Below the pieces are notes generated by a model. The model did no database searches and had not been told where the DNA came from. It saw nothing but the letters and a program-made list of their open reading frames with translations. Position numbers and translations under genes: made by a program. Shown here in pieces: positions 1 through 10,817 of a stretch of 64,000 bases of DNA (the stretch's first letter is position 1; the number at the start of each line of letters is the position of its first letter). The DNA lies in NCBI GenBank assembly GCA_963556255.1, contig OY744608.1:30753154-30817153 (forward strand), given 5' to 3'. This DNA comes from Allolobophora icterica. Its lineage: Eukaryota; Annelida; Clitellata; Crassiclitellata; Lumbricidae.

Positions 1-585
1 CCTTACCCTCCCCCTTCCCTAAGCGGACGTCCGCACGCCAAAGCCAATGAACAAAAAACCAACATTGTGACTAACGTCATTAATAAGCTACCAATGTTAT
101 CTTATTCAACATCACCTTACTTCAAATGTCAACCAGTACATGATATTTAAAATTGAAAAGTAAGCCCAGAGTGTTTAAAAGTTCTAGTGAGGCATGAGGT
201 TTTAGGCAATCACCTCAGTGACCTTTTCATCTCTCAGGGAAGGTTGAAACAAGGTGTTTAAAAAACTTAAATCCGGACGTCCGCACTGGTCATAACCCCC
301 TCTCCTCGCTTGTCTGCATTTGTATGCATTTGAATGACCCCTCCCTCCCCATTGTGGACGTCCTTTATGGATTACCCCTTATTAGTTAAGATTAGACATA
401 ACATTTTACTTCATCGTGTCAATCTCTGGCCATGTTTAGTCCATATGCAAATCTGTTCACTTTCACGGATATGGGATATTCACAGAATCATATCTCACTG
501 GCCACAGACTGTGATGGTCTCATTGGAAAAAGCCCGTGTCTAGCTGACTTGACTACTGTCATTCATTTCTCGACGGTATAATCTA
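1..585. other. No gene recognised
   Basis: AT-rich sequence without convincing ORFs. A 12-bp palindrome GCGGACGTCCGC (23-34) and a partial second copy, CCGGACGTCCGCAC, near 273 suggest a repeat, but its ends were not found. Confidence 0.4.
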
Positions 586-1050
586 AAACTGGTGACCACA
601 TACTACAAACGGTTCAAAATTCTCTGGCCAAAGCCATAACAAAGACACCTAATTATCAGCACATAGCTCTAAGGTCAAGGGAAAGGAGACAGTACTTGTT
701 TTTTTTATTTTTTATTTATTCCGGATATTTCTATAGTGCCTCTCGAAGTCAACTACTACTCAGAGGCGCTCCCGACTACAGCATTTGATACCGTGCCCGA
801 ATTTTCACGCCGAAGCGTCACGAGCAATTGTGAGTGAAGGACTTGCCCAAGGTCCGTACGCAGCGGCTAGAGTGGGATTCGAACCTGCAACCCTACCGGT
901 CACAAGGCGCCAAACTTACCACTGAGCCACCACGACTTGTCTGCAGCTTTTGATACTGTGGACCATTCATTTCTTTTGCATTGCCTCCAGCATTGGTTTG
1001 GGGTTCTGGTCCTGCACTGAAATGGTTTGCTACTTATCTATGAAATTCAT
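586..1050 (+). pseudogene. CR1-like reverse-transcriptase fragments split by a SINE
   Basis: Before the SINE, about 600-698 reads LQ-VQNSLAKAITKTPNYQH in the style of the CR1 RT C-terminal region. After it, 940-1,020 reads SAAFDTVDHSFLLHCLQHW, the RT palm motif A. Removing the SINE and one copy of ACTTG puts both parts in one frame, but in the reverse of the normal order, so the LINE was already rearranged. Confidence 0.6.
699..934 (-). mobile_element. tRNA-derived SINE with a LINE-like 3' tail
   Basis: On the minus strand the head reads GGTGGCTCAGTGGTAAG (A-box region) and GGTTCGAATCCC (B box). The 3' end, GGGAGCGCCTCTGAGTAGT... then GAGAGGCACTATAGAAAT and (AATAAA)n, matches the CR1-like LINE end at 6,011-6,060. 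It is flanked by ACTTG at 694-698 and 935-939, a likely 5-bp target-site duplication. Confidence 0.8.
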
Positions 1051-3117
1051 TGTTGATTTCCTAGGTGGCTGACTTATGATAGGAAGCATAAAAAGCTTAG
1101 CTGGAACGGTTACCTTGCATATACAGAGAGAAACTGTGTGAAAGTAGATCCATGTTTACGCCATTACCTGGAAGCTGTTTGAGACTTTCTGAAGTGAATA
1201 ACTGCTGGTGATTGGCGTTTTTAAGAAATTTTGTCGAGAAATATGACAGTATTTACATTTTACAAAAAATGCAGAATATACAATATCCGAAATTTAACCA
1301 ACTTGACGGATTTTAAAGGTGAGTTGAAGCAGAGTCCAAGTGCTAGAATTTTAATGAGCAGGCCTAGCTATGTCCATGTAGAATGAAAACCAATTGTGTG
1401 TTATTCGATGTCGGGTAGAAATAAACACATGACTGTAGTACGTGTAGTTAACTTAATCATATACTATTTAAATATTTTCACTATTTAAATTATGTCAGAT
1501 TAAATCCCTACGGTTCGCTTTGCTAAGTATCGATGTTTTTCACTAAGGCAGCCACCAGAAATAAAACATCAGCCAAATAGTTCCTACCTTTATGAATATC
1601 AAACTAATAAATCCTTAAGTGTCACCTATTATTTTATGATAATCTAATCACAAGTCATCATCGTCAGCCTATATCAAATTACACTCATTCCCACATACAA
1701 GCCCGTATTTGTATTATATTGACAGCCTTTGTTAACAGATGACCAACGTTCTACCTGGTTAGCACCTGTAACCAAGGACTATAAGCATTAGAGCATATCT
1801 ACGTAAGTAAGTAGGAGAGTAAATCGCGTTGGCCTACTGACGTTCTTCTAGGATCTTGTTGGGCTCTGATCGCTCCTTTAAATTATATATATATATGCTA
1901 TATATGAAATTATGTATATATGCCTATATACACATATAAGCTTATGTAATGCCATGTAATGTCAATCTCTAAAATTTCTCAGCACCAGACAAAGGCCACA
2001 TAAGAGACCAGCTTGTAACCGGCGCTATATGAAATCATTTCGAAATAGCCACATTGTTTTGGTCCGTTTCTGTGCCAGGTCAGAATCTGGGGGTCAAGCC
2101 GAGGAGACAGCATGATGCTACGGTGGAAATTCTTCTTGGTGGTCATCGGGTGGTGAAGTACAACCAAGAAAGGAGATTGAAGTTTGGTTTTCAGTCATGT
2201 GTGGAAAGCTACAGGAGAGCGCAAGGTGAGGAGAGTCGAGATTGAAAGACGAGAGAGGGGGCTGAGCGAACTGGTGACCTTTTGGAAGGTTATTCAAAAA
2301 GCTGATGCAGTGTAAATTAGGGAGTGGTTGCAAAATTTTCAGCATGGAGACTTGAGACCACAATAAAGCTACAATGAGGAACGATTAGCTCTGGGAGGTT
2401 AGATAATTAATAGTTGATGAATGTAAGAGGTTTGCAATACATGTTAATTATAACTGTGATTGACTTTTTGTGTTCCGTGTACTTCTATCCTCCAGTGTTG
2501 TTAATGATCACAAGACTCACAAGGCCGAGACCCACAAATCAGAGGCACTGACTCACAATTAAGGTTTTAATTATATTTTCAATAATAACAACTTTATTAT
2601 ATTAGAAGTTCATCAGTATAATTTGTGCTCCCAGTACGTTATTTTATACTTCTTAATGATCAATACAGAGTATGGTAATGTTAAAATAATAATTAAAGTA
2701 CCTGTAATATGGTCAAGTATAAATAAACAAAGTATTTGACATAAGTCAGCTGTCAACAACTTAAACTTATGTGAAGGCTAGCCAACTGATTTCACTAGAT
2801 GGCCGAAGCTATGATCACTGCTAGTGAAAGACAGAAACCGATACAAGAATCACAGATACAACTAATTAGACACAGGCTGTCAGAGGGGCTTTTCAGCCCA
2901 GCCAGTTTTATAGGACCCAACAAAGTCCTATACATGTAGGTAACTCATGTAAAGAAAGCCTTTGCCCTCGTATCAGCCACCAGTGTTGTCAAGTAATATG
3001 GCATTCCCACCACGCATGCAATATCCCTCCTTTTTCCAACGCGCCTTGGCGGCCAGGCATCAATTCAAAACAACTGCTGAATAACTTATATGAGTACTAC
3101 GGTCTATGGTCTACACA
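1051..3117. other. No gene recognised
   Basis: AT-rich sequence with a (TA)n tract near 1,880-1,935. Short ORFs at 2,054-2,363 on both strands show no recognisable motif. Confidence 0.4.
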
Positions 3118-3354
3118 TGAAGAAGTGCTAGCAACTTCATTTTCTTGGCCTCAGCATCTAAGGGCAGGTGGCTGGTCCTCGACCCCTTGCCATCTGATCT
3201 TCCCACCAACCATGTGCAGTCAGTGTATTCATTATAGCCGAGTGGGTGCACATGGAGCACAAATCTCGAAACGTCTGTCCTGGCAGGGAGTCAAACCTCT
3301 GACCTCTCAGTTGACTGTCCAGCTTGCTAACCACTAGGCTATAGTGCACCTCCA
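3118..3354 (-). mobile_element. tRNA-derived SINE, second family
   Basis: On the minus strand GCACTATAGCCTAGTGGTTA gives the A-box region and GGTTTGACTCCC the B box, about 45 bp apart as in tRNA genes. The head starts near 3,354. The 3' limit is not defined. Confidence 0.6.
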
Positions 3355-3359
3355 CGGCC

Positions 3360-4180
3360 TACATAAAGTACTTCATAATTTGAACACAAATTGCATCTCA
3401 TCCTCACATACCAGTATGTAGCAAACAGCCTGGGATACTTAAAGGTTTACACCAAATCAAAGCAGCTGCAGCTCCAAAATGCTGGCCTCGAGGCCATAAT
3501 AAATGAGCCGAGGCCAGAAGATAAGGGCAAGGCCTTCATGCCTAACATCAATGCTCCTTGATAAAATAATAAACTTATGTTGAACTTCAATTGTACAATC
3601 AAAAAATAAACACAGAATATCGGTAAATTTAAGTAAGGGAAGTAGTATATAGTGTTGCAGAATGCATACAAATACACTATCAAAAAGAAATTATATCATA
3701 TCATTTTGACCAGCAAACTACTACACATAAACTTACAAGACCTCATTAAGCAACAAGAAAGTTCTGGCATCATGGAATGATAATAAAAAATAACAGCGAT
3801 AAACCCGTTAACAAACAGAAAGACGTATGAAACGAGATCCACAGTACATCTTTCTAACTGTAAAACATTTTGAAACACACGAATTAACTTCATTTACAGA
3901 ACATTTTAAAACTATGTAATTTAGTCTATTCACAAGCATAAGACCAACGGCAAGTCTACACCTCCTCAATATACTCGCATGTCATCAATGTAACCCGTAT
4001 TAGAATTCGTTTATATAGGGGTAGTTTAACAATTTCTGGGCAATTTTCAAGCTTTCAAACCCTGAAATGGTACTGGTAACTCTCACTTTTTTCAATCTGG
4101 CCATACATTTGCTCATTTGGGGCAGTTTTCCATTTCTATGATACAAAACAATAGATAAAATGGGTTGAGTGACAATTTAC
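3360..4180. other. No gene recognised
   Basis: AT-rich, with no ORF carrying a recognisable motif and no clear repeat end. Confidence 0.35.
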
Positions 4181-4221
4181 CTGGTGTCTTAGGCTTTGCC
4201 AGCTCATCAAACAGTTCTTCA

Positions 4222-4650
4222 TGATTATTTAGCATGTCATACATGGACAATGAGGAAGGACGACATAAAAAGATTGGAGGCCTTCGAGATGTGGGTGTGG
4301 CGCAGAATGGAGAGAGTTAGCTGGGTGGAACGGAGGACGAACGAGGAAATCCTGCAAATGGTAGAAGAACAAAGATCACTCATAAGTACTATACGCGGAC
4401 GACAAAGGAAATGGATCGGGCACATCCTAAGGAGTGAGACACTGCTAAGAGACATCATGGAGGGAAGGATGGAGGGGAGAAAGACGCGAGGAAGACCGAG
4501 GGCAATGCTGCTAGACTGGATGATGACAAAAGAAGAAGGATACAGTGGACTGAAGAGAAGAGCACAAGACAGAGAACGATGGCGTCATTGGTCATACGAA
4601 CCTGCCAATGGGCAGAGAACATAAAGAAGAAGACATTAGCCCCAATTCTG
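4222..4650 (+). pseudogene. RTE-like LINE 3' fragment
   Basis: The ORF reads [20 protein letters not shown], then [26 protein letters not shown] and [15 protein letters not shown]. These are the C-terminal RT motifs of RTE-type LINEs and match the same region of the long element at 40.9-42.8 kb in style (RW.GH..R, GR.R.R). It ends in AAAGAAGAAGAC. The element is 5'-truncated. Confidence 0.75.
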
Positions 4651-5700
4651 CCATCCCTAGACCACTCTTTAAGTCTTGTTACGTGTACAACAACTTCCTA
4701 TCACACCTTTGTTCTATGTTACCAAACAGCATTATAAGCACTTCAAGCAGTACAATATAGCAATAGTCGAATTTTAGAAGCAGGCATGATAAAGGTACGA
4801 TATTCTATCCTGATTGATCCTAACATTGAGCCCATAAAGGCTGAAATCAATGCAAAGTCTAAAAACAGTTAAAGGAAAGTTCAACTAAAAGGAAACTCAA
4901 CAGAACAACGGAGATAAAATGCAGGTCAAATGCCCCAATCAATAGACAACCTTTAAAATCACAACCATTGTGCATGATCATTATTTTTAAATGAATGCCA
5001 GTTATAATATTAGTCCAAGATACACAATAAGTTGCAAAAGATAAACATTTCTTACATACAAGAATACAATCTTCAATTTGCCAAAATAACGAAAAGATCT
5101 TATCTGACACAAGAAAACCATAATCCAAACAACTAATTGGCAAAACATAAAGCCCTCTGACCAATGCTTCACATCTGAACAGCTAGCGATAACATGACAA
5201 CACATTTGAAGAACAATGGACGGAAGATCAAAGTACACAAGTTCACATTTTACACTCTGGAATGTATTTTCTCATGATTTAACAACTTCTAATGACACTG
5301 TACAGATTGCCAAATGAAAGGGATGGCATATATACCCACAATGGGACCTTCCTTAAGTAAACACAGATTTAAAAAAATATATTTATCAGTGGAAGGCATC
5401 GAAGAGAGCATGTCTGTTCATTTAAAATATGGAAGCAAAACTTGTACAGTTAGCATCACAATAAAGACCAATGCTAAAATATCCTTGTACTCCATGAATA
5501 AGAAAGTGAGATTTCATCTATAGTTTACAGCTGTATGGCCGAGAGGGTTGTTCAAGTAGAGAACACAGCTTGGTTTCACGAGTGTTGCCAAATGTTACCA
5601 TACAGCAAAACTGCCTCTGTTAGCTGAAACAGAAAGTCATCAGGGCCTGGATAAATAATTTCTTCTAACTATATTGCCACCATGCACAAAAAGCCATTTA
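4651..5700. other. No gene recognised
   Basis: AT-rich, with no recognisable coding motif or structured repeat. A short phrase AGCTGAAACAGAAAGT occurs twice (about 5,620 and 5,718). Confidence 0.35.
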
Positions 5701-5739
5701 TTAGATACATGTTCTCATTAGCTGAAACAGAAAGTAACC

Positions 5740-6088
5740 AGGGCGATGTCAACTGGGGCTCGCACCAATATACCTGATAGAGACCTCTTCCGGCCTGTGC
5801 CGGCTTCTCACACTGCTCGAGTCCTCCGCTCGGTGGGGAGGGGGATGCTCTCTGTCCCGTTTGCCAGTACTGTTATCATGCAGACCCGCGCCTTCTCAGT
5901 GGTTGGCCTCACCATATGGAATGGCCTTCCTCCTAAGCTGCGCCTACATCCTAGGTCTTCCTCTGGTACCTTCTACGACCACCTGAAAACTGCTATTTTT
6001 CGCCGTGCTGGAGTCGGGAGCGCCTCTGAGTAGTTCCCTTGAAGAGGCGCTATATAAATTTTTGAATGAATGAATGAATGAATATTGT
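5740..6088 (+). pseudogene. CR1-like LINE 3' end
   Basis: The ORF includes QTRAFSVVGLTIWNGLPPKL, then FYDHLKTAIFRRAGVGSASE, the usual C-terminus of CR1-like RT proteins. After the stop comes the 3' hairpin (arms 6,020-6,027 and 6,043-6,050), TATATAAATT and a (TGAA)n tail. Only the last part of the element remains. Confidence 0.85.
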
Positions 6089-6302
6089 CCTTTTTAAAGT
6101 ATGAATCAATGTTATGTCAATGTTCATCGATTACTAACAACAAAATGCAGTGTGCTGCAATGAACAGAGATATATATTAAGCAAAAAAAATATGTACATC
6201 TCGGACATTCAGTAGACGATGGCCTATTCTAAGAATACTGTGATCAAAGAAATCCAGACTTAGATTAACATTACATAAGTACATGCATAAGTAAAATCTA
6301 AC

Positions 6303-6407
6303 CTGGATTCTTAGCATTTTTACTTGGGTAAGTTTTATGCGAATCTTTAAACGTGTCAGGTGGCGGAAGTTCTTTCTCTCGATGAAAACGAAACTGTCCT
6401 TCAAAAT
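6303..6407 (-). CDS. WIPF: WIP exon 4 (WASP-binding domain)
   Basis: The exon encodes (D)FEGQFRFHREKELPPPD, then TFKDSHKTYPSKNAKNP. This fits the WIP C-terminal motif F.FH....LPPPE......K.YPS..A that wraps around the WASP EVH1 domain. Acceptor TTACAG, donor GTTAGA, 105 nt, leaving in phase 1. I could not identify the following terminal exon. Confidence 0.93.
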
Positions 6408-9400
6408 CTGTAAAGTTCAAATTCAAAAAGTTCCACTGAATATAAACACCACATAATAAACACAAAATTTTAACTCTTACATTAAGCCTTTAATCCACTC
6501 AGAAAAAGGAAAATGAATTATAGAGGCATCGAAAACTCCGTAAAATATGGCTCGAGTGTCCGAGTTCATACTCAGCAGTTATCTGACTCTTGGTCACTCT
6601 GTCTATCAATAGTAAACAAATTGTCCACAGAGTCACATGTGAGTAATCATACACACTTAATTGTAATTGTAATTGAAATTTATATAGTGCCAATTCAAGA
6701 CAAAATCATCAGAGGCACTCGAATATGGCAACAAAATTAACTGTCTTCATTGCAATAAACAGTTTGCTTATCGTGAAAGAAAGTAGTAACTGACTCAGCG
6801 ACTACATTTTAAACAGTTTGTCACCCCTTACGTAACAGATGCCAAATAAATGAACTTAATCGATTACTCGAAGTTTCATTTAGGAGATTAATCAATTAAT
6901 TTTTTTAATCAGTACCAGCCCTAGTATTTTAATATCCATAAATATGTACTAAGTAATGAATATGTAATAACCTCTGTCATAAGAAATCAGAAATGAAGAT
7001 GACAAGGAAGGCTCTGCTGCTACACTTGACCGCTTTGAAGGCTCTTCTGCTATACTTGACCGCTTTGAAGGCACTTCTGCTACACTTGACCGCTTTTGCC
7101 GCGTTCGACGTTGTGATCTGGATTCACTGCTCTCTTTAACAGTACTGGTAGATGGTGACACTGCCTTACATGAACTGGTAGATGGTGAAACTGCCTTATA
7201 TGAATAATCTGTTGCATCTTCTACAGAATTTGACATAGCAGACCCATTTGTTTCTTTCTTCGGAAGAGGAGGCGGAGTAGCTGATGGACGAGGATACACT
7301 CGCACATGATCGCTCTTCACATGATTTAGAGTTTGGGCACCAGACACAGTGCTTTGAGGATGTTTTGCTGTTTTGGCCGGTTCAGCAACACATGGTCTAG
7401 GAACTGGAAAAGCGAAAGGAGACTCTGCCATATTTAAAAATGATGTCGCCTCAAGGGACGCAGTAGAAAAAGAGGGAGCACAAGAAACTGGACGGTTCTT
7501 TCTACCAATGGTCTGACTCTCTCTGCTAAGATTTTGCATGTACAAAGGTTTCGCAGGAGGCGTTGGAGGTTTTGCTGGCTGAGCAGCAATTGGCTGAGAT
7601 TCTGAGAATGGCTTATCAGCATCAGTGAGAGTACTTGTTCGCTGACAAAACGACACAGAGGGCTTAGGGCCTAGTAAAGCAGGCTTATTTCCAGGAATGG
7701 GAGGCTTTTTCAGAGTACCAGTAGAAACTCTTCTGAGAGACATGTTAGAAACATGGTTTGTATTGCTATTCGTCAATGATGGTTCTGAAGATTTCATCCT
7801 TGGACTGTCCTCCTGAGTGATGCTTCTGGCAACCTGACTCTTCCTTTTCAGCCCATCTGGTGCTTCAGAACTCTCTGAAACATTCAACACTTCAATGCAA
7901 AAATTTCTCACTATGTAGCAGCCAGTGTTTAATCTAGTCTCCCTCTTCTGAGGGGGGATACAAGGTTTGTGGCGGGGGCCAACAAGGGCGACCTTTTTTG
8001 GAAATTTCATTAGTCTTCGAAGATCCAACGACCTTTTTAGGAATTTCATCTTAAAAAAAGTTGATGACCTTTTTAAGGAATTCCTCCCACTTTCATGACT
8101 TTCTTCGGAAATATCATCCCTGAAAACTTTGACGACTTTTTTTTAGGAATTCATCTCTCAAAAATTGTCATATATCTTATTCTATTATTTTATTACTCGT
8201 TCACTCGTCTCGGGGGGTAGGGGGCGGAACATGTATCTTGGGGGAGGGGGGGAATTTCCCTCCCAAAAAGGTGTCTACATTAAAATATTGCTGGCCTCTG
8301 GGGGAAACATAAATCCTGGGGGCAATTCCCCCCCCAAAGGTTTCTAGATTAAACACTGTGTAGCAGCATGGAGAAATTTTTTCATTACAAGGAGTTGCAT
8401 ATTGCCCACCTCTGTTAAACAACCATTACTGGCACTGAAAATCAAAGCTGCTTCTAACTATAATTAAACTATATAATTTCTGTCAGCATTTGATTCAAAA
8501 GTTATCTGTTGAATCACAGTTGTGTGTTTTCTGGTCAGAAGAAACACTGAGAATTCTCTTGAATATGCACTACACAACAACTTTTGAATTACAGTTACAA
8601 GCGATTAAGATACGAAGGCCAAAAATAAAAGCAACAGGTGAACAATGTTAGTGTCAAAATTGAACTGAATAAATAAGGATCTACAATTTAAGTGAATAAG
8701 TTGCAAGAAATTACCAAAAAGTTAGCCGCTGAATAAAATACATAACACATAGATCATCTTTGCCTAAGGCAGCAGTGAATAAGCGACCTAGATTGTTCAT
8801 ATGCACCAAAGAAATCTGGAGTTCACAGTAGCAATCCTCATCAGTAGAATTTAGGTTAGTCTTCAGTGGCATTAGATACCCTGTCTGGTGCGGAACTAAA
8901 AAGGACTGAGAACTACCAAGACATTACTGATATATACAGGCATACCACCAAAACCACCCAATATCTATTCTATATATTCTTAATATATATAAAACGAGAT
9001 TATTGCCATCCTAAGATGGTTTAAAAAGAATTATTTTTCAATGTGCGTGAAATTTATTATGACCTTTACAGTTAAAAAATTTGTGAAAATTCCCCCGTTT
9101 AAACCTGCTAACATCGTTCGTTTCAGCCTGTTTGCCACCAAAGTAAATTAGTTCAAGCCTGTTTTCACCATCTAAGTAAATTAGTTTAAGCCCGTTTTCG
9201 CCACCTAAATAAATTAGTTGAAGCCCGTTTGAAGCAGTTATTTTAAAACAGCAGCCCTTTACGGTATATTTAAATTTACGCTGAATTAAGTGTGAAACGA
9301 ACGCCCCTTGGAATGTCACCATTTGTAAACAGTGACATCATTGGTCATTAATATTCATTACTTGGAAGCGGCCAATGAGAGGAGCATAACATGCAAATGT

Positions 9401-10817
9401 TCACTTCATGACTTCATGATATTTCTCTTCGATTATATTATTAATATACAACAATACGGTGAGAAAATTAGGATTGAGAATATATATTATAAATACTATT
9501 AAATAGGTATTTTTTAGATCAACAATATATTCTCAAATATTTTAGTCACTACACTCACCTAATTGGCTGCTGTTGGCAGTAGATCTCAACCGTGGAATGC
9601 CTCCAGCAAATAAGTCACCAAGATTTGGTGGACCTCTGTTTGTTTTGCCACTACTGACACCGTCAACTGCACCAACACTATTCCTACCACTGCTGCCACC
9701 ATAAACACCAACAGTCCCATTGTTCTGCGATGGTTTTCCATTGGTTGCTGCAATCCAGAGTAAACTAACACAGTTGCACTTGGAAGTGAGGCTAAGTTTC
9801 AATCCATAAAATGCTATTTCATCATTTTTTGATTTCATCAAAATTTATGACCATAAACAGCTGGATGCTGCAAAAAGTTCCAGAAGTCATTTTGCATTTT
9901 AGACAAAATTCATAAGAAAACACTGCAGGCCTGCAACTTTGCACAAAAAGCTTAAATTGGGTTTCACCTAAGTTTTGAACTTTTCAACAACATTCAGATG
10001 CAGTGCAGTGTGTTGTAAATGGCCAAAATTTCTGAGCATACTACACATGTGCACAGTTAACTGATCCAGGGTCATTACATGGATTTCACTCAGCAGGGAA
10101 GAATCAAAAATCTTTTGCCTAAACCGGTAGTCTCAGCATGATAACCGAACAGATTGTTGTGTCATCTGCTTGTGACATTCAGCAACTGCAGGGATTTGAA
10201 CATCAGGGTTATATGATGACGTTTTCAGGTTTTACTAAGGCAAGAGTAGTTTCAGTTGTGCTTCTAACAAACAGAGGTGTAGTTGAGGGTATACGCGGGT
10301 ATACAGCGTGTACTCGCCTCTAGAGACCGTATACTCACCTAACAAAATATTTGTACTCACCTCTAATTTGTTTCGGAAAACTAACCGGTAGCGTGCGCCG
10401 TGCACTCACTTCTAATTTTGCCACTACAGCCCTACTAACAAATGTACAGGACCATCGAGCAAAATAACATTCAAAGCCTGTCTACGAGATAACACCACAA
10501 AACAATTAAGTCCACATTCTACAATGCTTCTGAGTCATATCTGAACTGAGCCAAAAGGGTAATTAAGGATGGTTAGCAAATACTACCAATGACAAGTCCA
10601 CTTCTGTCATTCGTGAGATGTTTCGATGACTTCAGTTTTGTTCCCTTCTGAATATCTGATAGTAGTACGGATCGATTCTGTCCAGCCTTCTTTGATGTCT
10701 GCTTTGATGTTGATGCCATCACTGGTGGCCCTGGAGGGGGAGGTGGTGGTGGAGGTGCTGAACTCATTGTGGAATGTTCAAAATCACAAACTCAAAAAAG
10801 ACAATTCAGTTGTTGAC
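6303..10817 (-). CDS. WIPF: WIP/verprolin-family WASP-interacting protein gene (4 exons found, 3' end missing)
   Basis: This gene encodes a homologue of WIP (WIPF1-3), which binds actin, profilin and the EVH1 domain of WASP/N-WASP and stabilises WASP in the cytoplasm. Four exons join in phase to 459 residues: polyproline plus WH2 (residues 5-56), LGDLFAGGIPRLR (about 103-115), a long Ser/Pro-rich middle (residues 125-424), and the WASP-binding motif FRFHREKELPPPD...YPSKNAK (about 431-457). Human WIP has about 503 residues, so only a short tail should be missing. A 5'-UTR segment 10,768-10,817 is bounded by a TTTTAG acceptor, so the promoter lies further upstream. Confidence 0.93.
6655..6722 (-). 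mobile_element. LINE/SINE 3' tail fragment
   Basis: On the minus strand GAGTGCCTCTGATGA...GGCACTATATAAATTT ends in ATTACAATTACAA. It is the same 3' hairpin as the CR1-like elements with altered but still pairing arms (6,687-6,691 with 6,714-6,718). Confidence 0.6.
6972..7874 (-). CDS. WIPF: WIP exon 3 (proline/serine-rich linker)
   Basis: 300 codons of low-complexity linker, starting (E)SSEAPDGLKRKSQVARS. SH3-type proline motifs are LKKPPIPGNKPALLGPKP, AKPPTPPAKPLY and ATPPPLPKK. Near the 3' end are a doubled KAVSPSTS and three tandem copies of a 10-residue KRSSVAEEPS-like unit (a 30-bp DNA repeat at about 7,010-7,100). Acceptor TTTCAG, donor GTTATT. The upstream ORF beyond 7,874 is intron and transposon, not coding. 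Phase 1 in and out. Confidence 0.92.
7923..8359. mobile_element. hAT-type MITE with TSD
   Basis: 15-bp perfect terminal inverted repeats, CAGTGTTTAATCTAG at 7,923-7,937 and CTAGATTAAACACTG at 8,344-8,358. GTAGCAGC occurs at 7,915-7,922 and 8,360-8,367, an 8-bp target-site duplication. It has no coding capacity. It sits only 48 bp upstream of the WIP exon 3 acceptor. Confidence 0.85.
8368..9120. other. WIP intron, nothing recognised
   Basis: AT-rich intron sequence. I see no gene, SINE head or inverted-repeat end here. Confidence 0.4.
9121..9233. repeat. 33-bp tandem repeat
   Basis: About three and a half units of TTTAAGCCTGTTTTCACCAT-type sequence ending AAGTAAATTAG lie in the intron between WIP exons 2 and 3. 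Units differ by a few substitutions. Confidence 0.75.
9559..9747 (-). CDS. WIPF: WIP exon 2 (LFAGG motif)
   Basis: The exon encodes (A)TNGKPSQNNGTVGVYGG, a Gly/Ser-rich stretch, and then RGPPNLGDLFAGGIPRLR and STANSSQL. PPNLGDLFAGGIPRLR matches the second actin-binding-like KLR motif of WIP. Acceptor TTGCAG, donor GTGAGT, phase 1 in and out, 189 nt. Confidence 0.93.
10587..10767 (-). CDS. WIPF: WIP exon 1 (start codon, polyproline tract, WH2)
   Basis: The exon starts MSSAPPPPPPPPGPPV and ends LTNDRSGLVI plus one base. The polyproline run at residues 5-12 is a profilin/SH3 ligand as in verprolin. NRSVLLSDIQKGTKLK followed by TNDRS (about residues 31-56) fits the WH2 consensus LL..I..G..LK. 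I chose this ATG because it opens the conserved MSSAPPPPP start. Donor GTAGTA. An upstream acceptor at 10,818 marks a 5'-UTR intron. Confidence 0.94.

Noticed and set aside
2054..2363. Overlapping short ORFs on both strands near 2.1-2.3 kb
   Set aside because: No motif, no splice-site support. Probably chance or an old transposon scrap.
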